A stretch of DNA of 64,000 nucleotides from Chloracidobacterium validum (lineage in GTDB: Bacteria > Acidobacteriota > Blastocatellia > Chloracidobacteriales > Chloracidobacteriaceae): the NCBI RefSeq assembly GCF_018304825.1, contig NZ_CP072649.1, positions 744,001-808,000 of the forward strand. Reading direction: 5' to 3'. The first letter of the stretch is position 1, and each line of letters opens with the position of its first letter. The position numbers and the translations under genes were made by a program. Below the pieces are notes generated by a model that ran no database searches, was not told the DNA's origin, and saw only the letters and a program-made list of their open reading frames with translations. Below, piece after piece: positions 55,020 to 63,859 of this stretch.

Positions 55020-56948
55020 ATGACGAATCTGGTTTGGCGGCCGGCGCGGTGGGTGCTGGTCGTTGGGTTCACCCTCATCGGGGGTCTGGCCTTTGGTGCG
55101 TCGGCGCTGTGGTCCAGCCATCACCCCACGCCGCTTCAATCCACAACCACGCCGCCGGAGGACTTTGATGTTGCCGCGCACTACATCAAAACCGAGGTCC
55201 GCATCCCCATGCGCGACGGCGTCAAGCTCTTTGCCAGTATTTACGCTCCACGCGACACCACCCGCGCCTATCCCATCCTGCTCAATCGCACGCCCTATAG
55301 TTGCGCGCCCTACGGCGACGCTTACCGGCAACGGATCGGGCCATCGGATGAGATGATGCGTGATGGCTACATTTTTGTATATCAGGACGTCCGCGGGCGC
55401 TATCTGTCAGAAGGCGAGTTCGTCAACATGCGTCCACACCAGGCCAACAAACGCGACCGGGAAATTGACGAATCCACCGACACCTACGACACCATCGCGT
55501 GGCTCCTGGAAAACGTCCCGAACCACAACGGGCGGGTGGGCATGTGGGGCATTTCGTATCCAGGCTTTTACGCCGCGGCCGGCATGATTGACGCCCATCC
55601 AGCCCTCAAGGCCGTGTCCCCCCAGGCGCCAATTGCCGACTGGTTCATCGGCGACGACATGCACCACAACGGCGCGTTTTTCCTCATTGACTCCTTTACG
55701 TTTTTTTCGTCGTTTGGGCAGGCGCGGCCTGAGCCAACCACCAAAACCGCCCCTGGGTTTCGCTTCCCGACGCCCGATGCTTACCGGTTTTTCCTCGATG
55801 TTGGCCCGCTCCGGCACGTCGAAGAACGCTACTTCAAGGGGAGCATCCAGTTCTGGACCGACATGGCGGCGCATCCGAACTACGATGGCTTCTGGCAGTC
55901 ACGCAACCTGGTGCCGCACATGAACCGGGTGGCTCCGGCCGTGTTGTTCGTCGGCGGGTGGTTTGACGCCGAAGACCTCTATGGGCCACTCAAGCTCTAT
56001 GCCAGCACGGAGCAGCGCAACCCCAACAGCCGCAACGCGCTGGTCATGGGTCCGTGGTCGCATGGCGGCTGGGCGCGCAGTGACGGCCGCCGTCTCGGGC
56101 CGATCGATTTCGAGCAGCCTACGGCAGCCTTCTACCGCCGCGAAATCGAAGCCAAGTTCTTTGCCCACCACCTCAAAGACGCGCCCGATCCGGAGTTACC
56201 GGAAGCTTATGTGTTCCAAACCGGCTCGAACCAGTGGCGGCGTTACGCGCAGTATCCGCCGCCGGGACTCACGCCGACCAAACTGTACTTCCACGCCAAC
56301 GGACGCCTGTCATTTGAAGCGCCCAAGGAACCATTTGGCGCCGATGACTACACCAGCGATCCCCGGACGCCGGTTCCCTACACCAATCAAATCACCAATC
56401 GGCGGGGGATCACCTACATGGTGGAAGACCAGCGATTTGCTGCCGCCCGGCCGGATGTCGTGACCTACCAGACCGAACCGCTCACGGCGCCGGTCACGCT
56501 GACGGGGCCGCTCCAAGCCGAGCTTTTTGTGACCACCACGGCAACCGATGCTGATTTCATCGTCAAGCTGATTGATGTCTTCCCGGACGACACACCGGAT
56601 GGGCCAGACCTGCCGCCAGGGGTGCACTTAGGCGGCTATCAGATGCTGGTGCGCGGGGAGGTCATGCGGGCCAGATTCCGCGACAGCTTTGAACGTCCGA
56701 TGCCGCTCAAGCCTGGGCGGGTTGAACGCATTGCGTTCGAGCTACAGGACGTTGACCACTGCTTCAAGCCAGGCCACCGTATCATGGTACAGGTCCAGAG
56801 TTCGTGGTTTCCACTGGTGGATCGCAACCCACAGACGTTTGTCGGCAACATTTTCCAAGCACGCGACGGAGACTTCCAGCCGGCGACGCACCGCATCCAC
56901 CGCGATGCGCGCCACGCATCCGGCATTGCGGTCAGCGTTGCGCGTTGA
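55020..56948 (+). CDS. CocE/NonD-type X-Pro dipeptidyl-peptidase family hydrolase
   Basis: A 642-residue S15-family hydrolase. A single N-terminal hydrophobic segment (WVLVVGFTLIGGLAFGASAL) indicates export or membrane anchoring. The alpha/beta-hydrolase core has DGVKLFASIYAP, YQDVRGRYLSEGEF, and the nucleophile GMWGISYPGFYAAAG (Ser in G-x-S-Y-x-G). The C-terminal PepX_C jelly-roll begins at about residue 450 and ends FQARDGDFQPATHRI. It cleaves an acyl or peptide bond; specificity cannot be told from sequence (cocaine esterase, amino-ester hydrolase and glutaryl-acylase relatives exist). GAGGGAG lies 8 bp before the ATG. Confidence 0.9.
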   Translation: MTNLVWRPARWVLVVGFTLIGGLAFGASALWSSHHPTPLQSTTTPPEDFDVAAHYIKTEVRIPMRDGVKLFASIYAPRDTTRAYPILLNRTPYSCAPYGDAYRQRIGPSDEMMRDGYIFVYQDVRGRYLSEGEFVNMRPHQANKRDREIDESTDTYDTIAWLLENVPNHNGRVGMWGISYPGFYAAAGMIDAHPALKAVSPQAPIADWFIGDDMHHNGAFFLIDSFTFFSSFGQARPEPTTKTAPGFRFPTPDAYRFFLDVGPLRHVEERYFKGSIQFWTDMAAHPNYDGFWQSRNLVPHMNRVAPAVLFVGGWFDAEDLYGPLKLYASTEQRNPNSRNALVMGPWSHGGWARSDGRRLGPIDFEQPTAAFYRREIEAKFFAHHLKDAPDPELPEAYVFQTGSNQWRRYAQYPPPGLTPTKLYFHANGRLSFEAPKEPFGADDYTSDPRTPVPYTNQITNRRGITYMVEDQRFAAARPDVVTYQTEPLTAPVTLTGPLQAELFVTTTATDADFIVKLIDVFPDDTPDGPDLPPGVHLGGYQMLVRGEVMRARFRDSFERPMPLKPGRVERIAFELQDVDHCFKPGHRIMVQVQSSWFPLVDRNPQTFVGNIFQARDGDFQPATHRIHRDARHASGIAVSVAR

Positions 56949-56969
56949 GTCTGTGTACTGAGTCTGTGT

Positions 56970-58034
56970 ATGTTTCGCAGGCTGCTTGTGCGCGGCACGA
57001 ACTGGGTCGGCGACAGCATCATGACCATTCCGGCGCTGCGCGAACTACGGCGTATTTTCCCCACGGCCCACCTCACACTCATGGTTCGGCCGTGGGTAGC
57101 CGACTTGTTTGCAGACACGCCGCTGGCCGACGACCTGCTGCTTTACGACAACCGGCGCGAGTCATTCTGGTCCGGCGTTGTTAAGCTCCGCGCTGGCCGG
57201 TTCGATGCCGCCGTACTTTTCCAGAATGCCTTTGAGGCAGCGGCGCTGGCCTTTGCGGCCCGCATCCCACAGCGCATCGGGTTTGCCACGGAAGCCCGCC
57301 ACCTGCTGCTGACCGACGCCTTCCCGGTGACGCCGGCCACCCGCCGCAAGCACCAGATTTACTACTACCTGGACTTAGTGGCGCAGTGGGAAACGCGGCT
57401 GACCGGAAAGACCGAAGTCAACTACGAGGCGCTCGACTACCGGCTGCCCGTGGCGGCCGACGCGCGAGCTGCGGTAGAAGCCAAGCTGCCGGACCTAGGA
57501 CGCCACGGCTACCCGGTAGCCATCGTTCCCGGAGCGGCCAACAGCCGCGCCAAGCAGTGGCCGCCCCAGGCGTTCACGGCGCTCCTCGACCGGTTGGCCG
57601 AGCGGGACGAGCTACAACTGTTTCTTGTCGGCGCACCCAATGAACATCCGCTGTGTGAAGCGATCCGGCAGGGCATGCGCCGACCCGACCGGGCTGCCAC
57701 GCTGGCGGGAGAACTTTCCCTGCGGGAAAGCGTAGCGTTTCTCGCCTGCTGCGCCGTCGTCGTCAGCAACGATACCGGGCCGGCCTATGTGGCGGCGGCG
57801 CTCGACCGACCGCTCGTCACCATTTTTGGCCCAACCGACCCCAACCAGATTTCTCCTTTTTCGCCAACGGCACGAATCGTCCGCAAGCTTGTGCCGTGCG
57901 CGCCCTGCCTGCTCAAGGATTGCCCGATTGACCACCGCTGCCTGACCGGTGTGACGCCTGACATGGTGTGCCAGGCCATGCTCGACGCGCTTGATACACA
58001 AAATGGGCTTGCGTCCAGGCGCGACCCGCATTAA
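56970..58034 (+). CDS. waaF: Lipopolysaccharide heptosyltransferase II
   Basis: A 354-residue GT9 glycosyltransferase. It starts RRLLVRGTNWVGDSIMTIPAL and contains VAIVPGAANSRAKQWP, VVVSNDTGPAYVAAALDRPL and TIFGPTDPNQ. It ends with the Cys-rich PCAPCLLKDCPIDHRC typical of WaaF. It transfers L-glycero-D-manno-heptose from its ADP-sugar to the inner LPS core on the cytosolic face, pointing to a Gram-negative envelope. It begins 21 bp after the hydrolase gene. Its stop is followed by the leader region of the aromatic operon. Confidence 0.92.
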   Translation: MFRRLLVRGTNWVGDSIMTIPALRELRRIFPTAHLTLMVRPWVADLFADTPLADDLLLYDNRRESFWSGVVKLRAGRFDAAVLFQNAFEAAALAFAARIPQRIGFATEARHLLLTDAFPVTPATRRKHQIYYYLDLVAQWETRLTGKTEVNYEALDYRLPVAADARAAVEAKLPDLGRHGYPVAIVPGAANSRAKQWPPQAFTALLDRLAERDELQLFLVGAPNEHPLCEAIRQGMRRPDRAATLAGELSLRESVAFLACCAVVVSNDTGPAYVAAALDRPLVTIFGPTDPNQISPFSPTARIVRKLVPCAPCLLKDCPIDHRCLTGVTPDMVCQAMLDALDTQNGLASRRDPH

Positions 58035-58068
58035 CGTTTGTTCAGTTCTGTCCGTTTACGATTTTCAC

Positions 58069-58167
58069 ATGCGCACGTTCAGCTTTACGTTCAGCGGTTA
58101 TTGGTACTGGTGGAGCCTCATCGGGAAGGCTCGACCGGCCGCGCTGGCGTGCGTACTTGACGACTGA
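58069..58167 (+). CDS. Aromatic amino-acid leader peptide (32 aa)
   Basis: The short frame ATG...TGA encodes MRTFSFTFSGYWYWWSL and 15 further residues. Within codons 4-15 there are three Phe, two Tyr and three Trp, against almost none elsewhere. It sits between waaF and aroF-trpE-trpG and is followed 27 bp later by an intrinsic terminator. This is the layout of a ribosome-mediated attenuator in which stalling at scarce Phe/Tyr/Trp codons controls read-through. No strong Shine-Dalgarno is visible before the ATG (TTTACGATTTTCAC). Not recognised from any named family. Confidence 0.8.
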   Translation: MRTFSFTFSGYWYWWSLIGKARPAALACVLDD

Positions 58168-58236
58168 AACGACGTTTCGCCAGATTTTCCAGGGCCGCCG
58201 ACCTTCCCAAGCCGGGAGGTCGGCGGTTTTGTTTTT
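58102..58236 (+). promoter_or_regulatory. Candidate transcription attenuator of aroF-trpE-trpG
   Basis: Downstream of the Trp codons (58102-58113), RNA could form CTGGCG (58144-58149) with CGCCAG (58178-58183), an early hairpin. GGGAAGG (58123-58129) could instead pair with CCTTCCC (58202-58208) in the left arm of the terminator, an antiterminator-like alternative. UGGUGG (58108-58113) could pair with CCGCCG (58195-58200). Which pairing is used cannot be decided by eye, but mutually exclusive structures with the terminator exist. Confidence 0.6.
58195..58236 (+). terminator. Intrinsic terminator in the aro/trp leader
   Basis: The stem is CCGCCGACCT(T)CCC with GGGAGGTCGGCGG, 13 pairs and one bulge, and a 5-base loop. 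It is followed by TTTTGTTTTT. It lies about 35 bp before the aroF ATG, so transcripts ending here would not express the operon. Confidence 0.93.
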
Positions 58237-58268
58237 GTTCACTTTTGCCTGAGAGGAACCTGACGCCC

Positions 58269-59099
58269 ATGCTTGTCCACCGAAGTTCTCCCACCCACCA
58301 AACCACCGTCTCCATCGCCGGCGTTCCCGTGGGCGAACCAGGACTGGCGCTGATTGCCGGACCCTGTGCCGCCGAATCCGAACGCCAACTCCGTACGGTC
58401 GCGGAGCGCCTCGCCCTGATGGGCATTCAACTGTTGCGCGCCGGCGTCTATAAGCCGCGCACCTCGCCCTACAGTTTTCAGGGCTTACAGGAACCTGGGT
58501 TGGAACTCCTGCGCATCATCAAGCGCGATTATGGGCTGGGCATCGTGAGCGAAGTCATGTCGGTTGCCCAGCTCGACCGCGCCTACGACGTGTTTGACTG
58601 CTTTCAGGTCGGCTCGCGCAACATGCAGAACTTCGAGCTACTCAAGGCCCTTGGGCAAACGCGCAAGCCGGTGCTCCTCAAGCGCGGCCTGGCAGCAACC
58701 ATCGAGGAATTTTTAGGCGCGGCGGAATACATCGTCGCTGGGGGCAACGCGCAGGTCATACTCTGCGAACGTGGCATTCGGAGTTTTGACCCAGCGACGC
58801 GCAACGTGCTGGACCTAGGGGCCGTAGCCCTGCTCAAACGTCTGACCCACCTGCCGGTCCTGGTTGACCCGAGCCATGCCACTGGCCGCCGTGATCTCGT
58901 GCTGCCGGCGGCCCGCGCCGCTGCCGCAGTTGGCGCGGATGGACTGATTGTCGAATGCCATCCCACGCCGGAGCAGTCGGTTTCCGATGCGGCGCAGGCG
59001 CTCTCGCTGGATGACCTGGCGCAACTGGTGACCGAAGTTTCAGCCGTTGCCCAAGCCGTCGGACGCGGCCTGAGCTACCCGGTGGAGCGCGCGGCATGA
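58269..59099 (+). CDS. aroF: 3-deoxy-7-phosphoheptulonate (DAHP) synthase, type I-beta
   Basis: A 276-residue KDO8P-synthase-like DAHP synthase. Motifs are IAGPCAAES, RAGVYKPRTSPYSFQG, the catalytic Lys region VLLKRGLAAT, ILCERGIRSFD, and metal-binding DPSHATGRRDLV and GLIVECHPTPE. It condenses PEP and erythrose-4-phosphate, the first step of the shikimate pathway. There is no N-terminal ACT-like or chorismate-mutase domain, so allosteric feedback by that route is unlikely and attenuation may carry the control. The ATG at 58269 is used; GAGAGGA lies about 12 bases upstream. The stop overlaps the trpE ATG. Confidence 0.93.
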   Translation: MLVHRSSPTHQTTVSIAGVPVGEPGLALIAGPCAAESERQLRTVAERLALMGIQLLRAGVYKPRTSPYSFQGLQEPGLELLRIIKRDYGLGIVSEVMSVAQLDRAYDVFDCFQVGSRNMQNFELLKALGQTRKPVLLKRGLAATIEEFLGAAEYIVAGGNAQVILCERGIRSFDPATRNVLDLGAVALLKRLTHLPVLVDPSHATGRRDLVLPAARAAAAVGADGLIVECHPTPEQSVSDAAQALSLDDLAQLVTEVSAVAQAVGRGLSYPVERAA

Positions 59100-60565
59100 G
59101 CGTCTTGACGATTCTTTCGGATGCCATCACCCCGGCCGCGCTCTACAACGAACTTGCCGCCGCCTCCGATGTGGCGTTCCTGCTGGAGAGTACCGAGGGC
59201 GACGCGCGCCTGGCACGGTATTCCATCATCGGCATCGAACCCCGGTTGGTCGTAGCTTTTCGGGGCCAGCGCGTGACCATTCATGACCTGCATCGCCAAA
59301 CGGAACGCCAGATGCAGGCCACGGACCCACTGCGGCTGCTGAGCGAACTGCTCGCACACGAACGGGAGCACGTCGCGGAGCACTGCCAGGCGCTACCGCC
59401 AACCCTGCCCTTTCAGGGTGGTTTCGTCGGGTACTTGGGCTATGGCGCCACAGCGCCCCTCGCCGGGATCGTTCCGCAACCCGTCGCCCCGTATGCCGCG
59501 CCGGATGGCTGTTTCGGTCTCTACGATACCTTCGTGGTGTTTGACCACCTCTACCGCAAGCTGCACATCGTCTCGTACGGTGGGCGCGACATCGTGGAAC
59601 AGATGTATGAGCGGGTGTGTCGGCGGACGCCACTGCCCCCACTCCGTGACGCGACCGCAGCACTGGACAGCGCGGATGTGTTTGCCGATGTCGAGACGAC
59701 CCTTGATGACCAGGCCTTTGCGGCACTCGTCGAGCGTTGCCAGGCTTACATTACTGATGGGGAAGTGTTTCAAATCGTGCCTGCGCGGCGTTTTTCACGG
59801 CCGACGAGCGCGTCCCCCTTCACCATTTACCGCTCGCTGGTCGCGCTCAACCCCTCCCCCTACGCTTACTGTCTGAAGTTTGGGCGCTTCACGGGCGCAC
59901 CCAGCTTCACCTACGTTGGTTCATCACCTGAAACGTTCGTCACGGTTCGGGATGGAACGGTGACGCTGCGCGCGCTCGCCGGGACGCGCCCGCGGGGTGA
60001 TGACCCGGTGGAAGATGAGCGATTGGCCCAGGCCCTCCGCGCCGATGAAAAAGAACTTGCCGAACACCGGATGTTGGTTGACCTGGCCCGCAATGATGTC
60101 GGGCGGATTGCCCAGGTCGGGACGGTCACGACCGGCGAGATAGCGCGGATTGTCCGCTACACGCACGTCATGCACCTGGCCACCGATGTCAGCGGGCAAC
60201 TGCGTCCGGGTCTGACCGCCTTCGACGTTATTCGGAGCTGCTTTCCGCGCGGCACCGTCACAGGCGCGCCCAAGATACGCGCCATGGAGCTACTCGCCAC
60301 GCTCGAACCCGAGCAGCGCGGCCTTTACGCCGGGCTGGTCGGCTATGTGGACTTCGCCGGTCACGCCGACAGCGCCATCGCCATCCGTTCTGCGTTGGTC
60401 CAAGCTGGGGTTGCCCACGTCAACGCCGGGGCCGGCGTCGTCTTTGACTCCCAGCCGCAGCTCGAAGCCGACGAAACTCGCAACAAGGCGCGCAGCGTCA
60501 TCACGGCTCTGCGCCTGGCCGAAATGAGCCAACCGGCGCGCGGTGAAGTGCCGGGAAAACCGTGA
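59096..60565 (+). CDS. trpE: Anthranilate synthase component I
   Basis: A 489-residue chorismate-utilising enzyme. The N-terminal domain has LLESTEGDARLARYSIIG, with an LLES-type tryptophan-feedback motif. The catalytic domain shows GEVFQIVPARRFSRP, NPSPYAYCLKFG, RPRGDDPVEDERLAQ, LVDLARNDVGRI, TYTHVMHL-like YTHVMHLATDV, and FPRGTVTGAPKIRAMELL. With TrpG it makes anthranilate from chorismate and glutamine. Overlap of 4 bp with aroF and 3 bp or close spacing with trpG show a tight operon. Confidence 0.95.
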   Translation: MSVLTILSDAITPAALYNELAAASDVAFLLESTEGDARLARYSIIGIEPRLVVAFRGQRVTIHDLHRQTERQMQATDPLRLLSELLAHEREHVAEHCQALPPTLPFQGGFVGYLGYGATAPLAGIVPQPVAPYAAPDGCFGLYDTFVVFDHLYRKLHIVSYGGRDIVEQMYERVCRRTPLPPLRDATAALDSADVFADVETTLDDQAFAALVERCQAYITDGEVFQIVPARRFSRPTSASPFTIYRSLVALNPSPYAYCLKFGRFTGAPSFTYVGSSPETFVTVRDGTVTLRALAGTRPRGDDPVEDERLAQALRADEKELAEHRMLVDLARNDVGRIAQVGTVTTGEIARIVRYTHVMHLATDVSGQLRPGLTAFDVIRSCFPRGTVTGAPKIRAMELLATLEPEQRGLYAGLVGYVDFAGHADSAIAIRSALVQAGVAHVNAGAGVVFDSQPQLEADETRNKARSVITALRLAEMSQPARGEVPGKP

Positions 60566-60588
60566 GCTGCGCCGGAAGAAACATCACT

Positions 60589-61200
60589 ATGCTGGTCATC
60601 CTCGACAACTACGATTCCTTCACCTTCAACCTCTACCAAATGCTTCAGATGCAGACGGAAGAAGAGGTGGTGGTCGTTCGCAACGACGCCGTGGACCTCC
60701 CAACCCTGCGCGCCTGGCAGCCGACGCGCATTGTGCTGTCGCCGGGGCCGGGACGCCCCGACAACCGACGTGATTTTGGTGTTTGCTGGGATGTCCTCAC
60801 GGCGGCTGAAACGCTGACGGTGCCAGTTCTCGGTGTCTCGCTGGCTGTGCCGATTCTCGGTGTCTGCCTTGGACACCAGGGGATTGTGGCGGCCTATGGC
60901 GGGCAGGTGGTACGGGCGTCGCAGATTGTCCATGGCAAAGCTTCAGAGATCGTGCAGATCTTACCGTCAAAGCTCTTTGCCACGCTGCCGGCATCGTTTC
61001 CGGCGATGCGCTACCATTCGTTGGTGGCCGATGAGGTAACACTGCCGGATTGTTTGCTGGTCACCGCACGCGACGCCGACACCGGACTGATCATGGCCGT
61101 CGAGCACCGGCATCTGCCGGTTTACGGCGTCCAGTTTCACCCTGAATCCATCGGCACGCCGGTTGGGAAGCAGCTCCTGGCCAACTTTTTGAGCCTCTGA
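60589..61200 (+). CDS. trpG: Anthranilate synthase component II (glutamine amidotransferase)
   Basis: A 203-residue class I GATase: LVILDNYDSFTFNL, SPGPGRPDN, catalytic Cys in GVCLGHQ, RYHSLVAD, and His/Glu in YGVQFHPESIGT. It supplies ammonia to TrpE. Just before the nucleophile elbow there is a 9-codon near-duplication (VPVLGVSLA then VPILGVCLG), an insertion that normal TrpG proteins lack. The first copy has Ser in place of Cys. The ATG at 60589 (GGAAG upstream) gives the usual N-terminus; a GTG at 60562 overlapping the trpE stop is an alternative. Confidence 0.92.
   Translation: MLVILDNYDSFTFNLYQMLQMQTEEEVVVVRNDAVDLPTLRAWQPTRIVLSPGPGRPDNRRDFGVCWDVLTAAETLTVPVLGVSLAVPILGVCLGHQGIVAAYGGQVVRASQIVHGKASEIVQILPSKLFATLPASFPAMRYHSLVADEVTLPDCLLVTARDADTGLIMAVEHRHLPVYGVQFHPESIGTPVGKQLLANFLSL
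60820..60873 (+). repeat. 27-bp in-frame tandem near-duplication inside trpG
   Basis: 60820-60846 and 60847-60873 share about 20 of 27 bases, with the 12-base TTCTCGGTGTCT core identical. They encode VPVLGVSLA and VPILGVCLG. The duplication adds nine residues right at the catalytic cysteine strand-turn-helix. Confidence 0.85.
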
Positions 61201-61212
61201 GACGCCCACCGC

Positions 61213-62640
61213 TCAGAGCGTGTCCGCCGGTTCGACCAGTCGCGCATGCAACGCCTGCACTGCCGGGGGAGCATCGGTCTCGGCCATCAGAAACAGCCGG
61301 GCGTGTGCTGACGGATGGGGCAAAAGCGGTGTGACTTGAAACGCGGCCAATGCCTCGCTCAACGACGGGTGCAGTGTGATCACATCTTCTCCGAAGTTGC
61401 CGACGACACACAGCAAGGCCCGGTCGGCGGCAAGGTGGACATCCCCGACGCTCGCCAAGTCGCGCCGGGCCGCTTCAATGGCGTCGCCCTGTTCGACGGT
61501 TGCCGTCAGCCCGAGGCGTGACGCGGCCAGGTGCTCGACCAAGACACCGTGCGCATGCAGGATGCGCGCCATCTCCTCCAGGGCGCTGGCCGCCAGCCAG
61601 CCCCCAGCCGGACGAACGTGCACCGCCGCGATGCCCGGGCGGTGAGTCACGGCCAGAATGGACCCCGGCGGCGCGCCGGAAACCGAGGTAATCATGGAGT
61701 AGCCCGCGTCGGGGTCATACGAGTTGCGAATGCTCACCGGAATCTTGAGCCGTTCGACCGGCTCGATGGTGCGCGGGTGCAGGACCTTTGCCCCGTAGAG
61801 CGCCAAGTCGGTTGCCTCACCATAAGCCAGGGTTTCCAACCGACGCGAACGGGCCACCAGTCGCGGATCGGCCGAGTAAATCCCGGCCACGTCCGTCCAA
61901 ATCTGGACTTCGTCGGCCTGGAGCGCGGCGCCGATCAAGGTCGCCGAGTAATCCGAACCACCCCGTCCCAGCGTCGTGGTCGCGCCATCGAGCGTCGCCC
62001 CGATGAAGCCGCCGAGCACCGGAATGACCCCCGCAGACAATACCGGGCCGAGGGCCTGGCGCGTCCGCGCGACGGTAGCTTCCCAGCGTGGTCGGGCGCG
62101 GCCATAGACCTCGTCCGTCACAATGCAGGTCCGGGCATCCACCGCGCGGCACGCCGTGCCATCCCCGGCAATGACGGCGGCCAGCAGGGTTGCGGCTAAC
62201 TGCTCACCGTAAGCGACCACCTCATCCCGCAGCGGTGGAATGGTTCCCGGATAAGCGCGCATGGTTTCGAGCGCCTGGGCCAGGCGTTCACGGGCCGCGT
62301 AGAGCGCGTGGACGAAATCGCCGTACGCGGCCCCGCCGGTCAGGCTTTCGGCCACTTCGCTGTAACGGGCGAAGTGCGGTTCGAGACCGTCCAGTGCCGC
62401 GGCCGTATCCTGTTCAAGCGCCTGCCGGACGGCCTCCAGGAGGGCGTCGGTCATGCCCGCCATGGCAGAGACCACGACGACCGGCGGGAGTGGCGACCGA
62501 GCGGACTGCCGGCGCGCGATGGCCGCGACACGGGCAAAAGCGGCCGTATCTTGTACCGATGTGCCGCCAAACTTCATCACCGTTGGGCGTCGTTCGCCAT
62601 CGAACGACGCCGGAGAAACCGAGTTGCTGGTAGGGTTCAT
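61213..62640 (-). CDS. lysC: Aspartate kinase (monofunctional)
   Basis: A 475-residue aspartokinase. The nucleotide motif is VMKFGGTSVQD near the N-terminus. Then come LGRGGSDYSATLIGAAL, TDVAGIYSADPR and ALYGAKVLHPRTIEPV. Two ACT domains (about 320-475) with SGAPPGSILAVTHRPGIAAV are the usual allosteric site. It phosphorylates aspartate, the first step to Lys, Met and Thr. The ATG overlaps the stop of metX (ATGA), tying it to methionine synthesis. It is convergent with trpG, 12 bp away. Confidence 0.95.
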   Translation of the reverse strand: MNPTSNSVSPASFDGERRPTVMKFGGTSVQDTAAFARVAAIARRQSARSPLPPVVVVSAMAGMTDALLEAVRQALEQDTAAALDGLEPHFARYSEVAESLTGGAAYGDFVHALYAARERLAQALETMRAYPGTIPPLRDEVVAYGEQLAATLLAAVIAGDGTACRAVDARTCIVTDEVYGRARPRWEATVARTRQALGPVLSAGVIPVLGGFIGATLDGATTTLGRGGSDYSATLIGAALQADEVQIWTDVAGIYSADPRLVARSRRLETLAYGEATDLALYGAKVLHPRTIEPVERLKIPVSIRNSYDPDAGYSMITSVSGAPPGSILAVTHRPGIAAVHVRPAGGWLAASALEEMARILHAHGVLVEHLAASRLGLTATVEQGDAIEAARRDLASVGDVHLAADRALLCVVGNFGEDVITLHPSLSEALAAFQVTPLLPHPSAHARLFLMAETDAPPAVQALHARLVEPADTL

Positions 62641-63701
62641 GAGCGTGTGGGTTCAAGCGCCGCGCGGAGCAGGGGGGTGATGGCGGCGGGTTCGGCCAAA
62701 AAGCCATCGTGACCATGGTCGGTGCTAACTTCAGCATACTCAACCGGAACGCCAACCGTGCGCATCCGTTCGGCCAGGGCGCGCACGGCGCTGGCCGGGA
62801 AGAGCCAATCCGAAGAAAGCCCAATCAGGTGCACGCGCGCGCGGATGCGCGCCAGTTCGGCAGCGGCCAGATCAAAGGTGTCCATGGCTTTGCTGAGGAT
62901 GAGGTAGCTGTTGGCGTCGAACCGCCGGACGAATTTCTCGCCCTGGTGGTCGAGATAGCCGGCGACATCATACCGCGCGGCAAGCGTCATCCGTGGGTCT
63001 TCGCCCGACCGATCTGGGTGACGGCCGAAGCGGTCGTCAAAGAGTGCCGCCGATTTGTAGCTGCACATGGCAATGGCGCGGGCTAGTGCGAGGCCGGCTG
63101 CCGGCTGCGTGGTGTAGTCGCCACCCTGCCACGCCGGGTCCTGCTGAATGGCCCGGCGCTGGAGGTGATTGAGCGCCAGCCCCATGGCCGGCAGTGGCGT
63201 CGCGCCGATGGCACAGCACACATCGAGCGCGTCTGGAAAATCCACGGCCCACCGGAGCGCTTGCATGCCACCGATCGAGCCACCCACGACGGCGGACAGG
63301 CGGGCAATACCCAGTTTTTGCAAAGCCAGGGCCTGCGCCCGCACGATGTCGCCAATCGTGACGAGCGGAAACCGCGCAGCATAGGGGCGACCGGTTCGGG
63401 GATCAATCGTCGGCGGGCCGGTCGAGCCGTAGCAGGAGCCGAGCACGTTGATGCCGACCAGGGCATAGCGCTCCGGATCAAACAGATGCCCTGGGCCGAC
63501 CAGATCGCCCCACCAATCCGCAATACGCGCCGAACCGGTCAAGGCGTGACAGATGAGCATCACGCCACCGGGGGCGCTTTCCGGGTGTCCGTACCAGGCG
63601 CACCGAAGGGTCACTTCCGGTAGTTCACCGCCCGCCTCCAAGCGGAACGGTTGCTCATCGAGCTTCACGTCTTGCTCGAACGTCGGTCTCATGGCAGTCA
63701 T
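62637..63701 (-). CDS. metX: Homoserine O-acyltransferase (MetX type)
   Basis: About 354 residues of the alpha/beta-hydrolase MetX family. It shows LICHALTGSARIADWW, NVLGSCYGSTGPPTIDP, the nucleophile in VVGGSIGGMQALRWAVDFPD, and C-terminal ISLSSDWLFP-like LIGLSSDWLFPA and VSTDHGHDGFLAEP (His of the triad). It acylates homoserine for direct sulfhydrylation; acetyl is the usual donor, but succinyl cannot be excluded from sequence alone. ATG 63701 and 63692 are both possible; neither has a clear ribosome site. It is downstream of the metY-like gene and overlaps lysC. Confidence 0.92.
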   Translation of the reverse strand: MTAMRPTFEQDVKLDEQPFRLEAGGELPEVTLRCAWYGHPESAPGGVMLICHALTGSARIADWWGDLVGPGHLFDPERYALVGINVLGSCYGSTGPPTIDPRTGRPYAARFPLVTIGDIVRAQALALQKLGIARLSAVVGGSIGGMQALRWAVDFPDALDVCCAIGATPLPAMGLALNHLQRRAIQQDPAWQGGDYTTQPAAGLALARAIAMCSYKSAALFDDRFGRHPDRSGEDPRMTLAARYDVAGYLDHQGEKFVRRFDANSYLILSKAMDTFDLAAAELARIRARVHLIGLSSDWLFPASAVRALAERMRTVGVPVEYAEVSTDHGHDGFLAEPAAITPLLRAALEPTRS

Positions 63702-63859
63702 CGTGACGTTGGCAGCGCCGGCCGTCTCCGGCAACCGGAGCCAGGCCAGGACAGCCGGCAACGCACCAAAACAATCGCCGGCGCGAGACGCTGAGACGGA
63801 AATTTCTCAGCCCAAACCGTCCGAAAACGAGCGCCCCCACCGACGAAGCTCATGCGGCG

